Assembly: GCA_032690845.1 (NCBI GenBank)
Contig: CM064424.1
Location: forward strand, 43,971,511 to 44,035,510
Direction: 5' to 3'
Origin: Eleusine coracana subsp. coracana
Lineage: Eukaryota > Streptophyta > Magnoliopsida > Poales > Poaceae
DNA: 64,000 nt
In this document: positions 47,851 through 55,481 of the stretch, one piece after another
Layout of the letters: every line of letters begins with the position of its first letter
Numbering within the stretch: the first letter of the stretch is position 1
The notes under the pieces: model-generated
Told to the model about the DNA's origin: nothing
What the model saw: the letters and a program-made list of their open reading frames with translations, nothing else
Databases searched by the model: none
Translations under genes and position numbers: made by a program

Positions 47851-47855
47851 CCCCC

Positions 47856-48018
47856 ACATTCCTCTAGGTTTCTCATTTTGTGTAGGTTTCTATGTTTCTT
47901 TAAGTACTCTAAGTTTCTGTATTTCTCTAGGTTTCTAGGTTTCTCTAAATCCTCTAAGTTTCTAAGTTCTCTAAATTAACCAACTAGTTGAAATGAAAGT
48001 GTAGGATTATCAAGAGAC
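47856..48018 (+). repeat. Degenerate tandem repeat, TAGGTTTCT-type unit
   Basis: Between 47862 and 47975 the phrase CTAGGTTTCT or CTAAGTTTCT recurs about eight times at 10-20 bp spacing. Non-coding. Confidence 0.7.
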
Positions 48019-48312
48019 TCATAGGCAATAACCAGTTGGTGGCGAAACCGAGGGCATCAGCAGCGTGATCGGTGGCGGAACCCAGAGCATTAGTTGCGGG
48101 ATTGATGGTGGAGTCTGACCCAGCTGCATAGAAAACATTTTGATGTACTTATAGAACCGTGACATCTGCTCTTGATTATGCCTTTGCTGATTGGCCACTA
48201 TCTGCTCCATCCGCCTCTCGGCCTCAAGCTGCATCCTTAGTTGATCTTGTTTCATCTGCTGCACCGTCACCTCCAACTCCTCATGTCTCTTCCTCTGTGC
48301 TTCCAACTGGAC
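48019..48312 (-). pseudogene. Coiled-coil protein fragment, possibly from a CACTA element ORF
   Basis: The frame reads EAQRKRHEELEVTVQQMKQDQ.., a run of Gln/Arg/Glu heptads of about 55 residues, then MSRFYKYIKMFSMQLGQTPPS and a Pro-rich tail. Coiled coils with QQ-rich ends of this kind occur at the C-terminus of grass En/Spm ORF1 proteins. An upstream open stretch (48424-48738, containing MASTPTLSQILAQSTS) may be a preceding exon. No complete gene can be built. Confidence 0.35.
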
Positions 48313-48893
48313 CTACAATATTTCATGCAATGTTAACCTATAGTGTCTTCATCCAAATATTAAGAATGATCAAAAGACGAATAAAACAGAAATAACATGC
48401 ATGGAAGCAGAAGCAGTGCTCAGTCATGGGAGTTTGCCCGGGTCAGTGCTAGTGCTCTGTGCTAGAATCTGAGAGAGAGTGGGAGTACTAGCCATGTCGA
48501 GTGCGCTATCACAGAAATAGAACCACCCATGCTTCTTGCCTCCTCCCGCTCTCATGACAACCTTTCCAACACCTGCAAGAAAACCAACGGCACGATGGCC
48601 AGCAAACACAACGGCATGATGGCCAACATCCACAGTGGCCAACATCAGAGGAGGAGCAGGACAGCAACACGGATGGAGACGTGGCAGGGCCGATGGACTT
48701 GATGACCATGGTTCGTAGAGGGCGGACGCGTGGCCCATGGTTGCAGCACGGGCTGGCGGTCGGCAGGGGCAGACGCGAGCACCGACGGTCAGGGCAGGGG
48801 GGTCCTAGCTATCAGGGCAGGCGTCCGAGACAGGGGCGTGGCCGGTGCCCAGGCGCATGAGCATGTGGAGGAAGTCAGCAAGCGGGGGCCCGG
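48313..48893. other. GC-rich flank interrupted by the Tekay-like element
   Basis: Composition becomes G-rich from about 48730 and continues on the other side of the element at 53061, so the two pieces were contiguous before insertion. No gene recognised. Confidence 0.4.
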
Positions 48894-49794
48894 TGATGAG
48901 AACATCACACCTATGGATACACGCAACACTCCTCCAACTAAGATGAAAGTTTATGTGCATCACCTGAATTTATAGGTGACTTTGTTTCTAATGTTTTGTT
49001 TATATGATTTTGAGAATAGATTGCTACCTAATGATTTAATTATTGTTAGGAACCATGGAGATGATGATGATATAGCTGAGGAGGTGATTGGAGGCGTGAT
49101 GGGCCAGCAAAGATGTCCAAGCCAAGGTGGAAGTCCAATCCAAAACCGACTTCGAGTCTGTTTCAGAGCCTAGGACCAGTCTGCACTAAAACGGATGCGC
49201 AGGACGCATACGGACTCGGATTTGGACGTTCTACATATGCCTGGAAACATAACGAAAAGATCTTTCCAACCTAACTGGTACCATATCAAAATTCGTCGCG
49301 AGCCATCAGCAATCATCGAAACAAGTCGATGTACAGAATCTGTCCTGGTGCTGCGACACCGTAATCGGTCTTTGGGCCATGTATCGAGTTGAGCCCACTT
49401 AGGGCTGCGTCCAGGGGGTCTTGCACGACCCTAGGGTCCTCATATACAGCCACCGCCTCTTCATTAGGGTTTGGGTTTTGCTTAGATTATTCTGTTGATA
49501 ACAGTTTTGCCGTTTGATCGATTTGTGAGACCCCAACTTGTGAGATTCATCGTATACTTGCAAATTTGGTTGCATTCTTCTTTCTTCTTTCTTGTGTTCT
49601 TGATTTGAAGGCAAGGATAAGCCTTCTCGGTGAGGTCAATCGTTCTTGAACGGTTGATAACCAGAGGAGACGTTGTGCTGCGATTGCGGGGTTCAGAACG
49701 TGTCGTTCGGAAGCCAGATCAATTTGTGTATCGCCTCCGCCTTAATCAAGATTATCAGAACTTATCGGAAGATCGGGAACCCTTGTCCATATCA
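48894..49794 (+). repeat. 5' LTR of the Tekay-related element (901 bp)
   Basis: Pairs with 52160-53060, same length. Differences visible in the first 250 bp are nearly all C/T or G/A. It is more diverged from the 924-bp solo LTR at 23466. Confidence 0.9.
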
Positions 49795-49809
49795 AGTGGT
49801 AATCAGAGC
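49795..49809 (+). other. Primer binding site of the Tekay-related element
   Basis: AGTGGTAATCAGAGC lies immediately after the LTR; TGGTAATCAGAGC differs from the initiator-Met site TGGTATCAGAGC by one inserted A. Confidence 0.75.
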
Positions 49810-50639
49810 TTCAGGTACACCGTTAGGTTCACCCTTATCTATGTTATTTTGTTCAGTCCTAAACTCCAGAAAACTAGCCTACAAAAATATTTGTTCGTCG
49901 TGTTTCCGCTGTCCTATATCCTCCTTGTGCTATGCAATTTTCAGTTTAGTTTGCTTCTCTGAATTTTAGTCCCTACAAGGTCATTGTATTGCTGGTCTAG
50001 TGCTTGTTCTTTGGTCTTGTTTGAGTGGTGCATGTCCTTGTTCATAGAGAATCAAGAGAAAAAAAAAATTCAGAGTTTTGGAATAATATACTATCTATCT
50101 CTGTAACTATCATATTCAGATCATAATATTGCTTATGCTAGAATATATTTTCCTTTTTCTTTCTAGTACTAATACCTTGCTGCAGTTCTGATTCACAAGA
50201 AAAGAAAAGAAAAAGGTAAAAGTGCACAAGAGGAAAAAGCCGCACAAAAAACAGAAGTAGAAAAAGGCAAAGATAAAAATTCAGAATTGCTTGCAGCCTT
50301 TGCATTCTTTGTTAAGTCATTCGCTTGCTTGCTTGAACTAGGTCCGAGACAAGTTTAGGCCGGTGACATAGACTAGCTTGGGACTATTATTCAGTTTTAC
50401 AATTTCTGAATTGAGATCTTGCTAATCCTTTCTACCTAATATTGCCTATCCAAGCTCCATATATATCCTTCTGAACAGGCACAAATTTTTGACTCTCGCA
50501 ATTGTCAGTTCACACTCTCCAAGGTATCCTTTGCTTGCTGTAATTAAGAACTTTATAAGGGCTTGGTGAGATGCTTCCATTTTCTTGTTGAGAGTTTCCA
50601 CCGTTATTACATAGTAGTGATAGAAAAATATACTCTTGT
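49810..50639 (+). other. Leader of the Tekay-related element, gag absent
   Basis: No Gag similarity. An A-rich purine segment is at 50190-50280. A gag gene would be expected here in an autonomous relative. Confidence 0.6.
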
Positions 50640-51110
50640 GTGTTTTCTTGTTTGCTACTAACAATGACAGGTTCCAATACTCATGGGAATGAATTGATGA
50701 CATCTCATGATGATAAGAATGTTGTAGCACAACGAGTGTTCGGTTCTCAAATGGAGAAGGTAGAGCAAAATTAATTGAACAATTTATTCCAGACTCACTT
50801 TGTTGTGAAGGATCAACGTTGTCGTGTCATCATTGATAGAGAGAGTAGCCACAACATTGCAAGCTTGGAGTTGGTCGAGAAGCTTGGCTTGACCACACAA
50901 CCACACCCATGTCCATACTACATCCAATGGGTAAATTCTTGTGGTAAGATAAAGGTAGATCAAATTGCACGTATTGAATTTTTTATTGGTTCTTACAAGG
51001 ATAGTGCAAAATTTGATATAGTACCTATGCAAGCATGTCATGTGTTATTAGGTAAACCTTGGATTTCTAGAAATAATGTTTCATATAATGCCATTGCTAA
51101 TAGCTACTAA
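50640..51110 (+). pseudogene. Tekay-type protease remnant
   Basis: The frame contains NVVAQRVFGSQMEKVEQ, a TAA at 50772, then LFQTHFVVKDQRCRVIIDRESSHNIASLELVEKLGL and MQACHVLLGKPW, ending at TAA 51108. This is the chromovirus retropepsin region. The active site, D-G-G-S in the family, reads DRES here, so it should be inactive. Downstream SFKYNGRR-like sequence continues in the same frame into the next ORF. Confidence 0.75.
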
Positions 51111-51146
51111 TTTAAATATAATGGTAGAAGGGTTACTCTTAAACCT

Positions 51147-52658
51147 ATGACTGATGCTGAAATTTTAGAAGAGGACCAACAAAGATTTGAGAGAAGAAAG
51201 AATGAACCATTTAGGATAGAATGGGCTATTTCAAATATTGCAACACTTCCATCAAAATCTGAATTACTAGAGGATGAACATATTTCTTTGCCTCTTGTTG
51301 CAACTAATACATTTGAACATCTACATAAAGAAGATGATAGTGGGAAAAATAAAGAACAGGTTATTGCTTTAGGTAAAAGCTTTCTTGATGTGATAAATTG
51401 TTCTAATAATCTTGCTGTATTGAAACCTTATGATGATGTTTCTTTGTTACAAGTTGATTTATCTATTGGTCCTTGTGATAAAGAGGAGTTGTGTACCAAT
51501 GCTTCACTTATACCTTTGCCACAACAAATGAATAAGCTTGATGTTTTTGCTTATGATTCACCTAATGGTGCTGAAATAAAACATTTGATTTTAGTTACAT
51601 GTGAAAAGGATGAGCAGAAATTGTTGACTTCTCTAAACACTTTGGGTTATATTGAATTTGATGTTCTTTGTGATCTAAATGCCGTTGAGAAGAAAATCTT
51701 TTCTCAAACTGAATTTGCTTTATTGACAAGAAATAATTTTTATGCTATTGGCTATTATGATCATAGAGGTTTGTTTATGGTGCATAGAGTTTATATTTCT
51801 TCAACATTGAAACCTCCTTGTGTTGTGCAACTCAATGAGATACTAGAAAACTGCAATAAAAATTATCATGTCATGTCAAGTTTTTCTACTGTTTCTAAGA
51901 TCACACATTTTCTAACTTGTCATAAGAGTGAGGATGATGTTCATACTACTGGCCAATTTTTCAAAGATGTTGTTCAGTTGTGTGATATGCCTTCTACTGT
52001 AGTTTTACATTCTAATGATAATTTTTATAATGCATATAAACATGAGGTGCATCCCAAGTTTGGGAATATTTCTATATTTCATATTTCAGATTTGAGACAA
52101 ATATTCGAAGAAAGAGATGGGATCGAGTCGAGCACGACTCTAATTCAAAAGGGGGAGAATGATGAGAACATCACACCTATGGATACACGCAACACTCCTC
52201 CAACTAAGATGAAAGTTCATGTGCATCACCTGAATTTACAGGTGACTTCGTTTCTAATGTTTTGTTTATATGATTTTGAGAATAGATTGCTACCTAATGA
52301 TTTAATTATTGTTAGGAACCATGGAGATGATGATGATATAGCTGAGGAGGTGATTGGAGGCGTGATGGGCCAGCAAGGACGTCCAAGTCAAGGTGGAAGT
52401 CCAATCCAAAACCGACTTCGAGTCTGTTTCGGAGCCCAGGACCAGTCTGCACTAAAACGGACGCCCAGGACGCATGCGGACTCGGATTTGGACGTTCTAT
52501 ATATGCCTAGAAACATAACGAAAAGATCTTTGCAACCTAACTGGTCCCATATCAAAATTCATAGCGAGCCATCGGCAATCGTTGAAACAAGTCGATGTAC
52601 AGAATCTGTCCTGGTGCTGCGACACCGTAATCGGTCTTTGGACCATGTATCGAGTTGA
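51147..52658 (+). CDS. Long intact ORF of the Tekay-related element, 503 residues, function unknown
   Basis: ATG 51147 to TAG 52656, no interruption. Residues 1-45 (MTDAEILEEDQQRFERRKNE) correspond to the link after the chromovirus protease. About 46-235 (including SFLDVINCSNNLAVLKPYDDVSLL, HLILVTCEKDEQKLL and ALLTRNNFYAIGYYDHRGLF) match no RT or RNase H motif and I do not recognise them. About 236-300 (FSTVSKITHFLTCHKSEDD, FFKDVVQLCDMPSTVVLHSND) is a degenerate integrase core whose second catalytic Asp context (SDRD in the family) reads HSND. From about 337 the frame runs through the polypurine tract into the 3' LTR, as in other Tekay elements. It could be a trans-acting or decoy product, or merely a young relic. 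Translation is not shown. Confidence 0.6.
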   Translation: MTDAEILEEDQQRFERRKNEPFRIEWAISNIATLPSKSELLEDEHISLPLVATNTFEHLHKEDDSGKNKEQVIALGKSFLDVINCSNNLAVLKPYDDVSLLQVDLSIGPCDKEELCTNASLIPLPQQMNKLDVFAYDSPNGAEIKHLILVTCEKDEQKLLTSLNTLGYIEFDVLCDLNAVEKKIFSQTEFALLTRNNFYAIGYYDHRGLFMVHRVYISSTLKPPCVVQLNEILENCNKNYHVMSSFSTVSKITHFLTCHKSEDDVHTTGQFFKDVVQLCDMPSTVVLHSNDNFYNAYKHEVHPKFGNISIFHISDLRQIFEERDGIESSTTLIQKGENDENITPMDTRNTPPTKMKVHVHHLNLQVTSFLMFCLYDFENRLLPNDLIIVRNHGDDDDIAEEVIGGVMGQQGRPSQGGSPIQNRLRVCFGAQDQSALKRTPRTHADSDLDVLYMPRNITKRSLQPNWSHIKIHSEPSAIVETSRCTESVLVLRHRNRSLDHVSS

Positions 52659-53060
52659 GCCCACTTAGGGCTGCGTCCAGGGGGTATTGCACGATCCTAG
52701 GGTCCTCATATACAGCCACTGCCTCTTCATTAGGGTTTGGGTTTTGCTTAGATTATTCTGTTGATAACAGTTTTGCCGTTTGATTGATTTGTGAGACCCC
52801 AATTTGTGAGATTCATCGTATACTTGCAAATTTTGTTGCATTCTTATTTCTTCTTGCTTGTGTTCTTGATTTGAAGGCAAGGATAAGCCTTCTCGACGAG
52901 GTCAATCGTTCTTGAACGGTTGATAACCAGAGGAGACGTTGTGCTGCGATTGCGGGGTTCAGAACGTGTCGTTCGGAAGCCGGATCAATTTGTGTATCGC
53001 CTCCGCCTTAATCAAGATTATCAGAACCTATCAGAAGATCGGGAACCCTTGTCCACATCA
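52160..53060 (+). repeat. 3' LTR of the Tekay-related element (901 bp)
   Basis: Begins directly after AAAAGGGGGAGAA and ends GTCCACATCA. Its first about 500 bp are open in the frame of the upstream ORF. The equivalent frame of the 5' LTR is broken, for example by a stop after HHLNL near 48973. Confidence 0.9.
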
Positions 53061-53295
53061 CCCGGTGGCTGGGGCAGGGGTGGGGAGGGGGAGGGGGGAG
53101 AGGGGGCAGGGAGCGGTGAGTGGGGTGGGGGAGCGGGGGAGGGGAGGAGGAGCGGGGCCGACAAGCAGAGAGGGGGAGGGAGAGCAAGGGCCAGCGAGCG
53201 GGGGTGGAGAGCAGCATGAAAGGAGGCGGGGAGAGCGAGCGGGGGCAAGTGAGGGAAGAGTGAGGGAGAGAGAGTGAAGGGAGTTCAGCGAAACG
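53061..53295 (+). other. G-rich low-complexity DNA
   Basis: Mainly GGGG, GGGGAGGGG and GAGAG runs on the plus strand with several closely spaced G4 tracts, which could form G-quadruplexes. The open frames on both strands are due to composition. Confidence 0.7.
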
Positions 53296-53301
53296 GCTAA
53301 G

Positions 53302-53760
53302 GCTCTGTTTGGATCCACGTCCTAAATTTTAGCTAGCTAGACTTTAGTTAGTTTTCCTCCAAACATGACCTCCTAAAAAAAACTTGACCTGGGGGGGGGT
53401 ATGATGGCCCCTGGGCATTGCATTTTAAGGAGAAGATCCTCTCACACAGATCAAGAAAACCCCCAAACTCCCCTCCCCCTTACATTGGGATCACCAGCCT
53501 TGTGAGAACCTAGGCCGGGGCCACCATGGACGTCGTTGCTTCCAGAGGCGAGGTCTTAATCAAATGCTTTGGTGCGGGGAGAGACGAGGGGATTTTTTTT
53601 AACCTAGATCGCAAATTCGCTCCCGTTGAGAGTCGAACCTAAGACCTGGGAAGTGCTACTCAGCCACCTTACCAGTGAGGTAAAGACCCTTTTGCATGAC
53701 CTCCTAAAATCTCCTAAACTTTAGCCAGCCCACCTCCTAAACTTTAGATCCCTAGTCACG
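53302..53760. mobile_element. MITE carrying a SINE insertion
   Basis: GGCTCTGTTTGGATCCACGTCCTAAATTTTAG at the left, and repeated CCTAAACTTTAG phrases with CTAAACTTTAGATCCCTAG at the right, are typical of grass MITEs with a TTTGG-type terminus. Without the SINE it would be about 130 bp. Terminal repeats are too diverged to fix the superfamily. Confidence 0.45.
53379..53694 (-). mobile_element. tRNA-derived SINE (316 bp), TSD CATGACCTCCTAAAA
   Basis: CATGACCTCCTAAAA occurs at 53364-53378 and 53695-53709, a 15-bp duplication expected for LINE-mobilised insertions. On the minus strand the head reads like a tRNA-related promoter: GGTAAGGTGGCTGAGTAGC (box A region) followed about 30 nt later by GGTTCGACTCTC (box B; consensus GGTTCGANTCC). 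A short A8 stretch and a non-tRNA body follow. The order is that of a SINE 5' head to 3' tail on the minus strand. It resembles grass tRNA-derived SINEs in layout; no family name is claimed. Confidence 0.7.
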
Positions 53761-54079
53761 TCACCCTACCTAAAAGCTCTTAAACTTGGAAAAAAGGCAA
53801 CGAAAGTTAAAACTATCCCTCCCCGCATGTGATATTTTTCTTCAACCCACACATTTTTGTCTTGATCTTGCACTAGAATTAAGCAAATCTCCAAGATCAC
53901 GTGTATGAATTTTTTTTTTTGTCAACAGTATCAAGGTGAAACAGAGAAATCAAGCTGAATCAAAGCACCTACACTACGTGAATCTTACAGAGTGCTGGGA
54001 TGCGGAACTGCAACCCTGTGACCACATCCATGGAGACACGACTCAAGCTGAATTGAAACAACATAGCACAGGAGGTTAA
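53761..54079. other. Spacer, nothing recognised
   Basis: AT-rich, with a T10 run near 53910. The end (54000-54079) begins to resemble Copia pol but cannot be read. Confidence 0.4.
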
Positions 54080-54733
54080 CGCCATGACGTATCGACGACT
54101 GATTGGAAGCCTACGATACCTGGTCCACACCAGGCCCAACATCTCGTTCGAAGTGGGTTACCTAAGCCGCTCCATGGAGCACCCCACAAAGGAGCATATG
54201 GAGGAAGTGAAGGGGCTGCTACCCTACATCGCTAGCTCCATCGACCATGGGCTAAACTAATCATGAGGAGCGAGAGAGGCAAGATTGGTTGGCCACTCGA
54301 ATAGCGACTATGCCGACGACATCGACACTCACAAGAGCACCTCGGATGCTCACTTTTTTCTTAGTGCTAGTCTAATCAACTGGCAATCAACGAAGCAACA
54401 GATCATGCCTGTCTTTATGCGAAGCAGAGTACATTGTTGTGACAATGGCGGCACGACCAGACATCTGTCAAGCATAGTTGCTTGGGGATCTCACAGGGAA
54501 GGAGCTACCACCATGAAGTTGAAGATGGACACGGCACTGCACTCAACAAGAACCTGGTCTTCCACGAGTGGAGCAAGTACATCAAAGTATCACTTTATCG
54601 GCTAATGCTTTGTCAGCATCAAAGACTAGCTCACAGACATCCTAACGAAGACGCTAGAGCGAGTTCAATTCCGTGAGCTCATTGTAAGGATTGAAATGGT
54701 AAGGATGAAAGAATATAAGGATTAGGGGGAGAA
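54080..54733 (+). pseudogene. Copia RT/RNase H fragment
   Basis: Frame pieces include MTYRRLIGSLRYLVHTRPNISFEVGYLSR (Copia RT connection), then after stops VGHSNSDYADDIDTHKSTSDAHFFL and INWQSTKQQIM (RNase H start, family form LVGYSDSDYAGD). Further pieces (HTEHIAKYH-like) decay before a polypurine tract AGGGGGAGAA at 54724-54733. Several stops and frameshifts. The rest of the element is missing. Confidence 0.75.
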
Positions 54734-55000
54734 TGGTTAGCAGTACTCCTTGTATTTCTGGAATATTGTAGAAATGTTACTAGGATGTTGCTAGAATGTC
54801 GTAGCATTGATCTACTGTAGCTGGTGGCTTCTGGAATGTAGAAGCAGCAGCCAACCTTTCCTATATACTATAAATAGCACCTAAGTATGTGACGGAATAG
54901 TGTATGTGTGTACGTAAGAGTATATACAATACAGTTGAGAACTGCTAGACTCTTCTCCTTTCTTTGTTCTAGCTCTCCTCCAGTTGCTAGCTGCATTTCC
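54734..55000 (+). mobile_element. 3' LTR of the Copia fragment (right end uncertain)
   Basis: Starts TGGTTAGCAGTACTCC directly after the polypurine tract. TATAAATA at 54869-54876 is followed by a plausible leader. I cannot fix the right boundary; it lies before about 55040. Confidence 0.55.
54869..54876 (+). promoter_or_regulatory. LTR TATA box pointing toward the 3' end of PRD1
   Basis: TATAAATA in ATACTATAAATAGCACC. Transcription from it would run rightward, antisense to the PRD1 gene, whose stop codon is about 600 bp away. Confidence 0.5.
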
Positions 55001-55039
55001 ACCAGCCTCTGAAGGCAACGGATTGAACTCAACTCAGCA

Positions 55040-55317
55040 GGTGCAGATAAGAAAATGCTGCATCGTCCAAACATGCCATGGTTTTAACCGAACCATAAGA
55101 AACCATGGTATTGGAAAACTGCAGTATCTTAGGGGAGTTACACTAAAAATTATGGATTTCAAAAACCGTGATTTATAAATACTATATGATCCAAACAGGC
55201 CAAGCATTTTCAAAATTATGCTATGTCCAAAGATGTATTGCTATGTCAAATTGGTTGTGAGGTCAGAGGAATGAATGTATTCCTGGCTTATGGCTTTATA
55301 TACACCTTCGTGGAAAG
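55040..55317. other. Probable MITE remnant
   Basis: CATCGTCCAAACATGCCATGG at the left and TATGATCCAAACAGGCC at about 55184-55200 have the ...TTTGGAC/GTCCAAA... character of grass MITE ends. No coding sequence. Confidence 0.3.

Positions 55318-55349
<32 letters not shown>
55318..55349. repeat. Poly-C run of 32 nt
   Basis: Thirty-two consecutive C on the plus strand, that is, poly-G in the sense strand of PRD1, 133 bp beyond its stop codon. Either a true homopolymer or an assembly or sequencing artefact. Confidence 0.9.
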
Positions 55350-55350
<1 letters not shown>

Positions 55351-55481
55351 CTCATTGGATTATCATTAATTACTTCCAAAACATAGGGCACGGAAGTCAT
55401 GAGTTCCAAAGTTCTAGAGCATGGAAGTCGAAAATAGCATTTGTAGACAACTCCATGAAAAGCTGTATAGGTTGATTGCCC

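Larger units (their letters stand above)
48894..53060 (+). mobile_element. Short Tekay-related Gypsy element (4,167 bp), non-autonomous, TSD CCCGG
   Basis: Two LTRs of equal length (901 bp, 48894-49794 and 52160-53060) with TGATGAGAACATCAC and CACATCA ends. CCCGG occurs at 48889-48893 and again at 53061-53065. PBS AGTGGTAATCAGAGC is at 49795-49809 and the polypurine tract AAAAGGGGGAGAA ends at 52159. The interior is only 2,365 bp and lacks gag, RT and RNase H. It keeps a damaged protease and a long ORF with a degenerate integrase fragment. The LTRs differ mainly by transitions, suggesting a fairly recent insertion. Mobility would require proteins from a full-length relative. Confidence 0.9.

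Noticed and set aside
51108..51146. Joining 50775-51107 and the 51147 ORF as one intact gene
   Set aside because: They share a frame, but a TAA at 51108 separates them, and a further TAA precedes at 50772.
48894..53060. Reading the 51147-52658 ORF as a host gene
   Set aside because: It lies between a matched LTR pair with a target duplication, runs through the polypurine tract into the LTR and contains an integrase remnant.
53008..53318. Pro/Ser- and Gly-rich open frames
   Set aside because: Low-complexity G-rich DNA; no start context or similarity.
53600..53694. Possible tRNA gene on the minus strand
   Set aside because: Box A and B are present, but no cloverleaf or acceptor stem can be formed, and the 15-bp flanking duplication identifies a SINE head.
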